Positions 43,141 to 51,424 of a DNA stretch of 64,000 nucleotides are shown one piece after another. The DNA is from Xanthomonas rydalmerensis (GTDB lineage: Bacteria > Pseudomonadota > Gammaproteobacteria > Xanthomonadales > Xanthomonadaceae). Position numbers and translations under genes: made by a program. Position 1 is the stretch's first letter. The number at the start of each line of letters is the position of its first letter. Location: NCBI RefSeq assembly GCF_033170385.1, contig NZ_CP126170.1, positions 2,070,001-2,134,000 of the forward strand, written 5' to 3'. The notes under the pieces are model-generated. The model was not told the DNA's origin. It saw only the letters and a list, made by a program, of their open reading frames with translations, and did not search any database.

Positions 43141-43563
43141 ATGGAATCCCACGATCTGCGCAAAGTCGGCCTGAAGGTCACGCATCCGCGGATGCGCATC
43201 CTCGAGCTGCTGGAGCAGAAATCGGCGCGGCACCACATGACCGCCGAGGAGATCTATCGGCAGTTGCTGGACCACGGCGACGAGATCGGCCTGGCCACGG
43301 TGTACCGGGTGCTGACCCAGTTCGAGGCGGCCGGCTTGGTGCTCAAGCACAACTTCGAGGGCGGCCAGGCGGTGTACGAACTGGACCGCGGTGGCCACCA
43401 CGACCACATGGTGGACGTGGATACCGGCAAGATCATCGAGTTCGAAAGCGCGGAAATCGAGGAATTGCAGCGCAAGATCGCCGCCGATCACGGCTACGAG
43501 CTGGAAGAGCATTCTCTGGTGCTGTACGTGCGCAGCAAGCGGCCGAGCGGCAGGAAGGGGTAA
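43141..43563 (+). CDS. fur: Ferric uptake regulator Fur
   Basis: 140 residues. The winged-helix DNA-binding domain (residues 5-80) has LKVTHPRMRILELLEQ and GLATVYRVLTQFEAAGLV. The dimerisation and metal domain has GGHHDHMVDVDTGKIIEFES. The regulatory-site His/Glu ligands are retained, but the protein contains no cysteine at all; the CxxC that holds structural zinc in enteric Fur is replaced by VDVD. The ATG at 43141 is chosen because GGAG lies six bases upstream; an in-frame ATG five codons earlier would place that site inside the gene. Fur represses iron uptake when iron-loaded. Confidence 0.97.
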   Translation: MESHDLRKVGLKVTHPRMRILELLEQKSARHHMTAEEIYRQLLDHGDEIGLATVYRVLTQFEAAGLVLKHNFEGGQAVYELDRGGHHDHMVDVDTGKIIEFESAEIEELQRKIAADHGYELEEHSLVLYVRSKRPSGRKG

Positions 43564-43639
43564 GTGTTGGCGCCGGTGAAGTCGGCCGGTGTTGTCCTTT
43601 CCTGTGCTGGCGATGCGCGAGGCTTCGCCGACGTACCCT

Positions 43640-43951
43640 CACCCCAACCCCTCTCCCGGTGGGAGAGGGGCTAGCGCCTGTTCCCTTCTCCCACCGGGAG
43701 ACACTGCCCCGAAGGGACGGATGAGGGTCCGGGTGTAGCCGCGTGGATCACGTCGGCGGGTCGCTCCGCGCCGGACCTTCACCCCAACGCTCTCCCGGCG
43801 GGAGAGGGGCTAGCGGCTGTTCCCTTCTCCCACCGGGAGAAGGTGCCCCGAAGGGGCGGATGAGGGTCCGGGTGTAGCCGCGTGGATCACGTCGGCGGGT
43901 CGCTCCGCCCCTAACCCTCACCAACCCCTCTCCCGGCGGGAGAGGGGCTTC
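43640..43951. repeat. Tandem array of palindrome-bearing units, about 139 bases each
   Basis: Two full units and the start of a third begin at about 43651, 43790 and 43928. Each carries CTCTCCCGGCGGGAGAG and CTTCTCCCACCGGGAGAAG palindromes, then GAAGGGGCGGATGAGGGTCC, then a shared GTGTAGCCGCGTGGATCACG stretch. It fills most of the 565-base gap between fur and recN. No gene is seen in it. A degraded single unit lies near 28523. Confidence 0.88.
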
Positions 43952-44128
43952 AGCTTCCTGTGCTTAACTTCCGTCGCGGCTGGTGCGGGCCAGGGCGCCG
44001 GCCCTTGCGAATTCGCACAGGTGCCTAACGCCAGAGCTTAGCCAACCTGTGATCGGGCGTCGGCCGCCTGTATCGAGCAGGGCGGTACGCGCAAGGGTCG
44101 GCGCACCCTGGACCCGGCGACCGGCCAG

Positions 44129-45790
44129 TCAGCCCGCGCTGAGCAGCAGCCGCTTGGCGGCCGCGCGAGCTTCCTTGCTGACCTCGACACCGCCCAGCAT
44201 CCGTGCCAGTTCTTCTTCGCGCTGGCGCGGCGCCAGCAGTTCCACCGAGCTCTGGGTCATGCCTTCGACCGGTGCCTTGCTGACCCGGTAGTGGGCGTGG
44301 CCTTGCGCGGCGACCTGCGGCAGGTGGGTCACGCACAGCACCTGGCGCTGCTCGCCGAGCGCGCGCAGCTTCTTGCCGACGATGTCGGCGACGGCGCCGC
44401 CGATGCCCGAGTCCACTTCGTCGAAAACCATGGTCGGGACGGCGTCCAGGCCCAGCGCGGCGACCTCGATCGCCAGCGAGATGCGCGACAGTTCGCCGCC
44501 GGAGGCGACCTTGCGCAGGGCGCGCGGCGGCTGCCCGGCATTGGCGGCGACCAGGAACTCGACCCGCTCGGCGCCGGCCGGGTCCGGCCGTTCGGTGTCG
44601 TGCGGTTCGAGCTGGATCAGGAAGCGGCCGCCGCCCATGCCCAGTTCACCGATCAGGGCGGTGGTGTCGTGCGACAGCGCCTGTGCGCTGCGGTCGCGGG
44701 TGGCGGTCAGGGCGGCCGCGGCGTCGCGCCAGGCCTGGGTGGCCTGGGCGATCTCGGCATCGAGCACGTCCAGCCGCTCGCCGGCGCCACGCAGGCTCTC
44801 CACTTCGGCGAGCAGGGCGTCGCGGTGGTCGGCCAGCGCGTCCACGCCGATCCGGTGCTTGCGCGCCAGGTCGTGCAGGCGGCCGAGCTTGCGTTCCATT
44901 TCATCGAACTGCGCCGGGTCGGCGTCCAGGTCGTCGCGGACCCGGTCGATCAGCGCCAGCGCCTCCTCCAACTGGATGCCGGCGCTGTCGATCAGCGCCT
45001 GCACTTCGGCCAGGCGCGGGTCGTACTCGCCGACCTTGCCGAGTTCGTGGCGGGTCTGCTGCAACAGGTCCAGCACGGCCGGCGCCTCGTCGCCGTTGAG
45101 CCGCTGCGCCGCCCCCTCGCAGGCGCCGATCAGCGCGGCGGCGTGGGCCTGGCGACGGTGGTTGGCATCCAGGGCGGCGATCGCCGCCGGGTCCAGGTCC
45201 TCGCGCTGCAGTTCGGCCAGCTGGTGCTGCAGGAAACCGATGCGGTCGCTGACATCGCCCTGCGCCAGCAAGGTCTCGCGCTCGCTGAGCAGGCCCTGCC
45301 AGCGGGCGGCGGCGGCGCGCACCGCGGCGCGCTCGGCGTCGTTGCGGGCGTAGGCGTCGAGCAGGCCGAGCTGGCTGCCGCGCGAGAGCAGGGCCTGGTG
45401 TTCGTGCTGGCCATGGATCTCGACCAGGTGGCCAGCCAGCTCCGCCAGTTGCGACAGGGTCACTGGACGCCCGTTGATCCAGGCGCGGGAGCCGCCATCG
45501 GCGCGGATCACCCGGCGCAGTTGGCAGTGCTCCTCGTCGTCGAGTTCGTTCTCGCGCAGCCAGGCGCGAGCGGGGGCGGGGGCGACGAACTCGGCCGACA
45601 ACTCGGCGCGGTCGGCGCCGTGGCGGACCACGCCGCTGTCGGCGCGCAGCCCGGACAGGAAGCCGAGCGCGTCCACCATCAGCGACTTGCCGGCGCCGGT
45701 TTCGCCGGACACCACGGTCATGCCTGGGCCGAATTCCAGTTCGGTGCCGCGTACGACGGCGAAATCCTTGATCGAGAGATGTCTGAGCAT
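44129..45790 (-). CDS. recN: DNA repair protein RecN (SMC-like ATPase)
   Basis: 553 residues. It starts MLRHLSIKDFAVVRGTELEF. Walker A is SGETGAGKSLMVDA at residues about 28-41. Coiled-coil arms rich in Ala/Arg/Glu/Leu follow (residues about 150-360). The C-terminal ABC signature is VASGGELSRISLA, the Walker B is MVFDEVDSGIGG, and the H-loop is CVTHLPQVAAQ. RecN helps join DNA ends in double-strand-break repair and is usually SOS-induced. I found no clear LexA box in the 111-base gap shared with hrcA. It is divergent from hrcA. Confidence 0.97.
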   Translation of the reverse strand: MLRHLSIKDFAVVRGTELEFGPGMTVVSGETGAGKSLMVDALGFLSGLRADSGVVRHGADRAELSAEFVAPAPARAWLRENELDDEEHCQLRRVIRADGGSRAWINGRPVTLSQLAELAGHLVEIHGQHEHQALLSRGSQLGLLDAYARNDAERAAVRAAAARWQGLLSERETLLAQGDVSDRIGFLQHQLAELQREDLDPAAIAALDANHRRQAHAAALIGACEGAAQRLNGDEAPAVLDLLQQTRHELGKVGEYDPRLAEVQALIDSAGIQLEEALALIDRVRDDLDADPAQFDEMERKLGRLHDLARKHRIGVDALADHRDALLAEVESLRGAGERLDVLDAEIAQATQAWRDAAAALTATRDRSAQALSHDTTALIGELGMGGGRFLIQLEPHDTERPDPAGAERVEFLVAANAGQPPRALRKVASGGELSRISLAIEVAALGLDAVPTMVFDEVDSGIGGAVADIVGKKLRALGEQRQVLCVTHLPQVAAQGHAHYRVSKAPVEGMTQSSVELLAPRQREEELARMLGGVEVSKEARAAAKRLLLSAG

Positions 45791-45846
45791 GGGGTCTGCT
45801 TCCGGGGCCGCGCAACGCTAGCATGCGCGGGTAGGTGGGCCAATGA

Positions 45847-45874
45847 CTTGCCAAGCCGGCGTGCAGCCATTATC
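45847..45874 (+). promoter_or_regulatory. Sigma-32-like promoter before hrcA
   Basis: CTTGCC at 45847-45852 and CCATTATC at 45867-45874 are separated by 14 bases, 28 bases before the hrcA start. The match to CTTGAA-N14-CCCCATNT is partial. No CIRCE inverted repeat is present. Confidence 0.4.
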
Positions 45875-45901
45875 TAAGGGCCAGTCTCACGGGTTGATTC
45901 C

Positions 45902-46960
45902 ATGCGCGCTTCCCCGGTCCATTCCAGCCTCGATCCGCGTGCCCGGCAGCTGCTGCGGACGCTGATCTCGCGCTATATCCGCGACGGCGAGCCGGTCGGC
46001 TCGCAGACCCTGGCCCGGCACGCCGGCCTGGACGTGAGTCCGGCGACGATCCGCAACATCCTCGCCGACCTGGAGGACGCCGGCCTGCTCAGCTCGCCGC
46101 ACACCTCGGCCGGGCGCGTGCCCACCGCCACCGGCTACCGGGTGTTCGTCGACAGCCTGGTGCAGATGCGCCCGCCGGCCGAAGGCGAGGTGGCGCGGCT
46201 GCGCGCGGAGATGGCCAATGCCGCCGGCACCCAGGCGCTGCTGGGCAGTGCCTCGGAACTGCTGTCGGCGATGACCCACTTCGTCGGCGTGGTGAGTGCG
46301 CCCAAGCGCGAGCAGTTCGCCTTCCGGCACATCGACTTTGTGCCGCTGGACGCGCGGCGGGTGCTGGCGATCCTGGTGTTCGCCGACAACGAGGTGCAGA
46401 ACCGGGTCATCGAGCCGCGCAAGGCCTACGAGCCGGCCGAGCTGGAGCAGGTGGCCAATTATCTGAACCACCATTTCGCCGGGCGCGCGCTGGCCGACAT
46501 CCGCGCCAGCCTGCTGCGCGACCTGCGCCATGCGCGCGACGAGATGGAGCAGTTGCTGGCGCACAGCGTCGAGCTGGCCGAGCAGGCGCTGGCGCCGGCC
46601 GGCGACGACATGGTGCTGGCTGGGCAGACCAAGCTGATGGGCGTGCAGGACCTGTCGGACCTGGAGCGGCTGCGCGAACTGTTCGAGGTCTTCGCCAGCA
46701 AGCGCGAGATCCTGCAGCTGCTCGAACGCACCATCCGCGCACCCGGCGTGCGCATCTTCATCGGCGAGGAGACCGGCATGGTGCCGCTGGAGAGCGTGTC
46801 GCTGGTGACCGCCCCGTACATGGCCGGCGGCCAGGTGCTGGGCGTGCTCGGCGTGATCGGCCCCAAGCGCATGGACTACGACCGGGTCATCCCCCTGGTC
46901 CAGACCGCCGCCGACGTCCTCGGCGCCCGCCTGGACCCGTCCCCGCCCGGCGACCGCTGA
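45902..46960 (+). CDS. hrcA: Heat-inducible transcription repressor HrcA
   Basis: 352 residues. The N-terminal winged helix contains DPRARQLLRTLISRYIRDGE, PVGSQTLARHAGLDVSPATI and LISSP-like LLSSPHTSAGRVPTATGYR, which are HrcA hallmarks. The GAF-like middle domain and C-terminal VSLVTAPYMAGGQVLGVLGV and GPKRMDYDRVIPLV complete the family. HrcA represses chaperone genes by binding CIRCE elements, often with help from GroEL. No CIRCE is visible anywhere in this operon, so its target is probably elsewhere, such as groESL. First gene of the hrcA-grpE-dnaK-dnaJ cluster. Confidence 0.97.
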   Translation: MRASPVHSSLDPRARQLLRTLISRYIRDGEPVGSQTLARHAGLDVSPATIRNILADLEDAGLLSSPHTSAGRVPTATGYRVFVDSLVQMRPPAEGEVARLRAEMANAAGTQALLGSASELLSAMTHFVGVVSAPKREQFAFRHIDFVPLDARRVLAILVFADNEVQNRVIEPRKAYEPAELEQVANYLNHHFAGRALADIRASLLRDLRHARDEMEQLLAHSVELAEQALAPAGDDMVLAGQTKLMGVQDLSDLERLRELFEVFASKREILQLLERTIRAPGVRIFIGEETGMVPLESVSLVTAPYMAGGQVLGVLGVIGPKRMDYDRVIPLVQTAADVLGARLDPSPPGDR

Positions 46961-47020
46961 GCCAGCGCTGGCAAAAGCGCCGCCGCTCATCCGTCAGCAG
47001 GCCATCCAGCCGCGCTCGGG

Positions 47021-47052
47021 CGAATCCCCAATCCCGAATCCCCACTCCCGGC
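47021..47052. repeat. Heptad repeat tract before grpE
   Basis: Four imperfect heptads (GAATCCCC, AATCCCG, AATCCCC, ACTCCCG) lie in the hrcA-grpE gap, just upstream of a sigma-32-like promoter. Confidence 0.78.
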
Positions 47053-47056
47053 CTCA

Positions 47057-47082
47057 CTTGAATCCGCCGGCACCGCCCACAT
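47057..47082 (+). promoter_or_regulatory. Sigma-32-like promoter before grpE
   Basis: A perfect CTTGAA at 47057-47062, then 13 bases, then CCCACAT at 47076-47082, about 45 bases before the grpE start. Confidence 0.5.
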
Positions 47083-47126
47083 AGGTGGTCCGGTAAGGCG
47101 GGACGCACCCCGCCAGGGACCCGGAC

Positions 47127-47648
47127 ATGACGCAAGAACACCCCGAATTCGATTCCGAACACCTGACCGAGGCGCAGCAGCCCTCGACCGATCCGCTGCA
47201 GGCGGAAGTGGAGACGCTGCGCAGTGAGCTGGCCCTGGTCAAGGCCGACGTCCTGCGCGAGCGGGCCGACCTGGAGAACCAGCGCAAGCGCATCGCCCGC
47301 GACGTGGAGCAGGCGCGCAAGTTCGCCAACGAGCGCCTGCTCGGCGACCTGTTGCCGGTGTTCGACAGTCTGGATGCGGGCCTGACCGCCGCCGGCAGCG
47401 AGCCCAGCCCGCTGCGCGACGGCCTGGAGCTGACCTACAAGCAGCTGCTCAAGGTCGCCGCCGACAACGGCCTGACCCTGCTCGACCCGACCGGCGAGCC
47501 GTTCAACCCGGAGCATCACCAGGCGATCAGCCAGGCCGAGGCCGAGGGCGTCGCCCCGGGCCACGTGATCCAGGTGTTCCAGAAGGGCTACCTGCTCAAC
47601 GACCGCCTGCTGCGGCCCGCCCTGGTGGTGGTGGCCAAGCACGACTGA
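47127..47648 (+). CDS. grpE: Nucleotide exchange factor GrpE
   Basis: 173 residues. An acidic N-terminus is followed by a long coiled coil (residues about 25-80: [20 protein letters not shown]). The C-terminal beta-wing includes [14 protein letters not shown] and [20 protein letters not shown], the GrpE signature. It releases ADP from DnaK and acts as a thermosensor. It lies 166 bases after hrcA and 144 before dnaK, with separate heat-shock-type promoter motifs on both sides. Confidence 0.98.
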   Translation: MTQEHPEFDSEHLTEAQQPSTDPLQAEVETLRSELALVKADVLRERADLENQRKRIARDVEQARKFANERLLGDLLPVFDSLDAGLTAAGSEPSPLRDGLELTYKQLLKVAADNGLTLLDPTGEPFNPEHHQAISQAEAEGVAPGHVIQVFQKGYLLNDRLLRPALVVVAKHD

Positions 47649-47711
47649 GTTCGCGGCCGCCCGCGCCTGAACCCGGTGCGGCGGCAGTGGAACGCTAATT
47701 TGCGGCGATGG

Positions 47712-47739
47712 CTTGAATGACTGGCGGCCATCCCTATAT
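47712..47739 (+). promoter_or_regulatory. Sigma-32 type promoter before dnaK
   Basis: A perfect CTTGAA at 47712-47717 and CCCTATAT at 47732-47739, separated by 14 bases. It is the best heat-shock promoter match in the window, about 50 bases before the dnaK start. Confidence 0.65.
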
Positions 47740-47792
47740 CCGAACCAGATCCCGGCACTGGCCGGCTACACGACCTTTCAGGAGTCATTGCA

Positions 47793-49718
47793 ATGGGCAA
47801 GATCATCGGCATCGACCTGGGCACGACCAACTCGTGCGTGGCGATCATGGACGGCGGCAAGGCCCGCGTCATCGAGAATTCCGAGGGTGACCGCACCACG
47901 CCTTCGATCGTCGCCTACACCAAGGACGGCGAAGTGTTGGTGGGCGCCTCGGCCAAGCGCCAGGCCGTCACCAACCCCAAGAACACCTTCTATGCAGTCA
48001 AGCGCCTGATCGGCCGCAAGTTCACCGACGCCGAGGTGCAGAAGGACATCGGCCTGGTCCCGTACGGCATCGTCCAGCACGACAACGGCGACGCCTGGGT
48101 GGCCACCGCCGACGGCCGCAAGCTGGCCTCGCAGGAAATCTCCGCGCAGGTGCTGGAGAAGATGAAGAAGACCGCCGAGGCGTTCCTGGGCGAGACCGTC
48201 ACCGAGGCGGTCATCACCGTGCCGGCGTACTTCAACGACAGCCAGCGCCAGGCGACCAAGGACGCCGGCCGCATCGCCGGCCTGGACGTCAAGCGCATCA
48301 TCAACGAGCCGACCGCCGCGGCGCTGGCCTACGGCCTGGACAAGGGCCAGGGCGGCGACCGCAAGATCGCGGTGTACGACCTGGGCGGCGGCACCTTCGA
48401 CGTGTCGATCATCGAGATCGCCAACGTCGACGGCGAGAAGCAGTTCGAAGTGCTGGCCACCAACGGCGACACCTTCCTGGGCGGCGAAGACTTCGACAAA
48501 CGCGTCATCGACTACCTGGTGGAAGAGTTCAACAAGGATCAGGGCATCGACCTGCGCAAGGATCCGCTGGCGCTGCAGCGCCTGAAGGACGCCGCCGAGC
48601 GCGCCAAGATCGAGCTGTCGTCCTCGCAGCAGACCGAAGTCAACCTGCCGTACGTCACCGCCGACGCGTCGGGCCCGAAGCACCTCAACATCAAGCTGAC
48701 CCGGGCCAAGCTCGAGGCGCTGGTGGAGGACCTGGTCAAGCGCACCATCGACCCGTGCCGCACCGCGCTGAACGACGCCGGCCTGCGCGCCAGCGACATC
48801 ACCGAGGTGATCCTGGTCGGTGGGCAGACCCGCATGCCGAAGGTGCAGCAGGCGGTGGCCGAGTTCTTCGGCAAGGAGCCGCGCAAGGACGTCAACCCCG
48901 ACGAGGCCGTGGCGCTGGGCGCCGCGATCCAGGGCGGCGTGCTGGCCGGCGACGTCAAGGACGTGCTGCTGCTCGACGTGACCCCGCTGAGCCTGGGCAT
49001 CGAGACCCTGGGCGGCGTGTTCACCAAGATCATCGAGAAGAACACCACCATCCCGACCAAGGCCTCGCAGGTGTTCTCCACCGCCGAGGACAACCAGTCG
49101 GCGGTGACCGTGCACGTGCTGCAGGGCGAGCGCGAACAGGCCCGCTACAACAAGTCGCTGGCCAAGTTCGACCTGTCCGGCATCGAGCCGGCGCCGCGCG
49201 GCCTGCCGCAGGTGGAGGTGTCCTTCGACATCGACGCCAACGGCATCCTGCACGTGTCGGCCAAGGACAAGAAGACCAACAAGGAACAGAAGGTCGAGAT
49301 CAAGGCCGGTTCCGGTCTGTCGGACGACGAGATCCAGCGGATGGTCGCCGACGCGGAAGCCAACCGCGAGGAAGACAAGAAGTTCCACGAGCTGGTGCAG
49401 GCGCGCAACCAGGCCGACGGCCTGATCCACGCCACCCGCAGCGCGATCACCGAGCACGGCAGCAAGGTCGGCGGCGACGTGATCGGCAAGGTCGAGTCGG
49501 CGCTGGCGGACCTGGAAACCGCGATGAAGGGCGACGACAAGGGCCAGATCGAGGCCAAGACCAAGGCGCTGGAAGAGGCCGGTCAGTCGCTGTACGCGGC
49601 CGCGGCGGCGGGCGAGCAGCAGCCGGGCGGCAACGCCGGCGGCGCGCATGCGTCCTCGGCCCAGTCCGACGACGTGGTCGACGCCGAGTTCACCGAGGTC
49701 AAGGACGACAAGAAGTAA
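47793..49718 (+). CDS. dnaK: Molecular chaperone DnaK (Hsp70)
   Basis: 641 residues. The ATPase domain has [12 protein letters not shown] (phosphate 1), [15 protein letters not shown] and [13 protein letters not shown] (phosphate 2) and [11 protein letters not shown]. The substrate domain starts after the linker [18 protein letters not shown]. The helical lid and a disordered tail end in [16 protein letters not shown], the conserved EVKD-type terminus. It folds nascent and heat-damaged proteins with DnaJ and GrpE. An AGGAG site precedes the ATG at 47793. An 85-base-plus repeat-rich spacer separates it from dnaJ. Confidence 0.99.
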   Translation: MGKIIGIDLGTTNSCVAIMDGGKARVIENSEGDRTTPSIVAYTKDGEVLVGASAKRQAVTNPKNTFYAVKRLIGRKFTDAEVQKDIGLVPYGIVQHDNGDAWVATADGRKLASQEISAQVLEKMKKTAEAFLGETVTEAVITVPAYFNDSQRQATKDAGRIAGLDVKRIINEPTAAALAYGLDKGQGGDRKIAVYDLGGGTFDVSIIEIANVDGEKQFEVLATNGDTFLGGEDFDKRVIDYLVEEFNKDQGIDLRKDPLALQRLKDAAERAKIELSSSQQTEVNLPYVTADASGPKHLNIKLTRAKLEALVEDLVKRTIDPCRTALNDAGLRASDITEVILVGGQTRMPKVQQAVAEFFGKEPRKDVNPDEAVALGAAIQGGVLAGDVKDVLLLDVTPLSLGIETLGGVFTKIIEKNTTIPTKASQVFSTAEDNQSAVTVHVLQGEREQARYNKSLAKFDLSGIEPAPRGLPQVEVSFDIDANGILHVSAKDKKTNKEQKVEIKAGSGLSDDEIQRMVADAEANREEDKKFHELVQARNQADGLIHATRSAITEHGSKVGGDVIGKVESALADLETAMKGDDKGQIEAKTKALEEAGQSLYAAAAAGEQQPGGNAGGAHASSAQSDDVVDAEFTEVKDDKK

Positions 49719-49720
49719 GG

Positions 49721-49749
49721 CCGGGATCGGGGATTGGGGATTGGGGATG
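49721..49749. repeat. Heptad repeat tract after dnaK
   Basis: GGATCGG-GGATTGG-GGATTGG-GGAT lies within a few bases of the dnaK stop. It is in inverted orientation to the tract at 49843-49876 just before dnaJ. Confidence 0.8.
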
Positions 49750-49806
49750 CGCAAGGCGTCGCCTTGCGGTCTCCGCTCCCGTTCCCTGTCCATGCAGTGC
49801 TTGCAG

Positions 49807-49836
49807 AAGCGGAAGAGCCGAGGCTCTCCGCTTTTG
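49807..49836 (+). terminator. Hairpin between dnaK and dnaJ
   Basis: AAGCGGAAGAGCC pairs with GGCTCTCCGCTT with a one-base bulge and a short loop, followed by TTT. It looks like a partial terminator that could lower dnaJ expression relative to dnaK. Confidence 0.55.
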
Positions 49837-49842
49837 CGTTGA

Positions 49843-49876
49843 ACGAATCCCGACTCCCGAATCTCGAATCCCCGCC
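49843..49876. repeat. Heptad repeat tract before dnaJ
   Basis: Degenerate heptads (GAATCCC, GACTCCC, GAATCTC, GAATCCC) run up to three bases before the dnaJ start codon, occupying the place of a ribosome-binding site. Confidence 0.75.
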
Positions 49877-49878
49877 CC

Positions 49879-51012
49879 ATGAGCAAACGCGACTATTACG
49901 AAGTGCTGGGTGTGGCCCGCACCGCCAGCGACGACGAGCTGAAGAAGGCCTATCGCCGTTGCGCGATGAAGTTCCACCCGGACCGCAATCCCGGCGACCA
50001 CGCCGCCGAGGCCGCGTTCAAGGAATGCAAGGAAGCCTATGAGGTGCTGTCCGATGGCAACCGCCGGCGCATGTACGACGCGCACGGCCACGCCGCGTTC
50101 GAGCACGGCATGGGCGGGATGGGCGGCGGCCCTGGCGGCCCGGACATGGGCGACATCTTCGGCGACATCTTCGGCAACATCTTCGGTGGCGCCGGTGGTG
50201 GTGGCGGGCGTGCGCCGCGGCGTGGCGCCGACATCGGCTACGTGCTGGAGCTGGACCTGGAAGAAGCGGTGGCCGGCATCGAGCGCCGCATCGAGATTCC
50301 GACCCTGAGCGAATGCGAGCACTGCCACGGCAGCGGCTCGGAGGACGGCAAGGTCGAGACCTGCGTGACCTGCCACGGGCGCGGCCAGGTCCGCATCCAG
50401 CGCGGCATCTTCGCCATGCAGCAGACCTGCCCGCATTGTGCCGGCCGCGGCCAGACCGTGCAGAACCCGTGCGGCGTGTGCCATGGCGCAGGGCGCGTGG
50501 AAGAGACCAAGGTGCTGTCGGTGAAGATCCCCGCCGGCGTCGACAACGGCGACCGCATCCGCCTGTCGGGCGAGGGCGAAGCCGGCCCGGCCGGCACTCC
50601 GCCAGGCGATCTGTACGTGGAAGTGCGGGTGCGTGAGCATCCGATCTTCCAGCGCGACGGCGACGATCTGCACTGCGAAGTGCCGATCCGCATCTCGCAG
50701 GCGGCCCTGGGCGACACCGTGCGCGTGGCCACCCTCGGCGGCGAGGCGGAGATCCGCATTCCGGCCGAGACCCAGACCGGCAAGCTGTTCCGCCTGCGCG
50801 GCAAGGGCGTGCGTTCGGTGCGCAGCCGCAGCGAAGGCGACCTGTACTGCCGGGTGGTGGTGGAGACGCCGGTCAACCTCACCGCCGACCAGCGCAAGCT
50901 GCTGGAGCAGTTCGAGGCCACCTTCACCGGCGAGGATGCGCGCAAGCATTCGCCCAAGTCGGCGACCTTCATCGATGGGGTGAAGGGGTTCTGGGATCGG
51001 ATGACGTCGTAA
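49879..51012 (+). CDS. dnaJ: Chaperone DnaJ (Hsp40)
   Basis: 377 residues. The J domain has [20 protein letters not shown] and the HPD motif in [10 protein letters not shown], at residues 5-70. A Gly/Phe-rich linker follows ([19 protein letters not shown]). Four CxxCxGxG zinc repeats ([32 protein letters not shown]) occupy residues about 146-205. Two beta-sandwich C-terminal domains complete the protein. It delivers substrates to DnaK and stimulates its ATPase. The ATG is preceded by a heptad repeat, not a Shine-Dalgarno sequence, so initiation may be weak. Last gene of the heat-shock cluster. Confidence 0.98.
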   Translation: MSKRDYYEVLGVARTASDDELKKAYRRCAMKFHPDRNPGDHAAEAAFKECKEAYEVLSDGNRRRMYDAHGHAAFEHGMGGMGGGPGGPDMGDIFGDIFGNIFGGAGGGGGRAPRRGADIGYVLELDLEEAVAGIERRIEIPTLSECEHCHGSGSEDGKVETCVTCHGRGQVRIQRGIFAMQQTCPHCAGRGQTVQNPCGVCHGAGRVEETKVLSVKIPAGVDNGDRIRLSGEGEAGPAGTPPGDLYVEVRVREHPIFQRDGDDLHCEVPIRISQAALGDTVRVATLGGEAEIRIPAETQTGKLFRLRGKGVRSVRSRSEGDLYCRVVVETPVNLTADQRKLLEQFEATFTGEDARKHSPKSATFIDGVKGFWDRMTS

Positions 51013-51014
51013 GG

Positions 51015-51050
51015 CTGGGATTCGGGATTGGTGATTCGGGATTCGGGATG
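51015..51050. repeat. Heptad repeat tract after dnaJ
   Basis: Five units (GGGATTC, GGGATTG, GTGATTC, GGGATTC, GGGATGG) begin a few bases after the dnaJ stop. Confidence 0.8.
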
Positions 51051-51120
51051 GCCAGCCTGCGGCTATTGAAAGCCGGGGTCTTGGATGTTCCCGGTGTTGT
51101 TCCGCGTCGCAGTGTTTTTT

Positions 51121-51185
51121 TGTGGAAGGGGCTTCAGCCCCGATGCGTTATCGCCAAAGCGTCGCGGCTGAAGCTGCTCCTTGTA
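51121..51185. repeat. REP-like palindrome pair left of the IS element
   Basis: GGAAGGGGCTTCAGCCCCGA and an inverse GTCGCGGCTGAAGCTGCTCC face each other, about 240 bases left of the transposase start. Confidence 0.72.
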
Positions 51186-51189
51186 TCTG

Positions 51190-51424
51190 GACCTGTCGCC
51201 CCTAAACAGGCGTCATGTCTTCCGACTGATCATCGGAGGAGGTGTGGGAAGTCCAGTCGCTCCTGAAGCTTCGAGCTTGCATCGTAGATCGGCTCCCCTC
51301 TCCACATGCTGGCCCTTGGGTGTCCGAACGGTATCCAGAGTCCGCCCCCGGCGTGAACTCGCATCGACAAGGCAGGACCGGGCACAGCGCCGATCATGAC
51401 CCTGACACGATGGAGGAATCGCGT
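51190..51424 (+). ncRNA. Candidate IS110 bridge-RNA region (non-coding left end)
   Basis: For IS110-group elements such as IS621, the non-coding end upstream of the transposase gene encodes a structured bridge RNA that pairs with target and donor DNA. Here about 235 bases upstream of the transposase are non-coding and contain a dyad near the left end (CCGACTGATCATCGG, about 51218-51232). No folding was computed. The assignment rests on position and family knowledge only. Confidence 0.35.

Noticed and set aside
43640..43951. Possible coding frames across the palindromic units
   Set aside because: Open frames are short, the units are dominated by hairpins, and no ribosome-binding site is present.
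45791..45901. CIRCE element or LexA box between recN and hrcA
   Set aside because: Neither the CIRCE 9-9-9 inverted repeat nor a xanthomonad LexA palindrome could be found by reading the gap.
47778..49886. 702-codon frame antisense to dnaK
   Set aside because: Antisense frames opposite dnaK are a well-known artefact of its codon bias; the composition is not protein-like.
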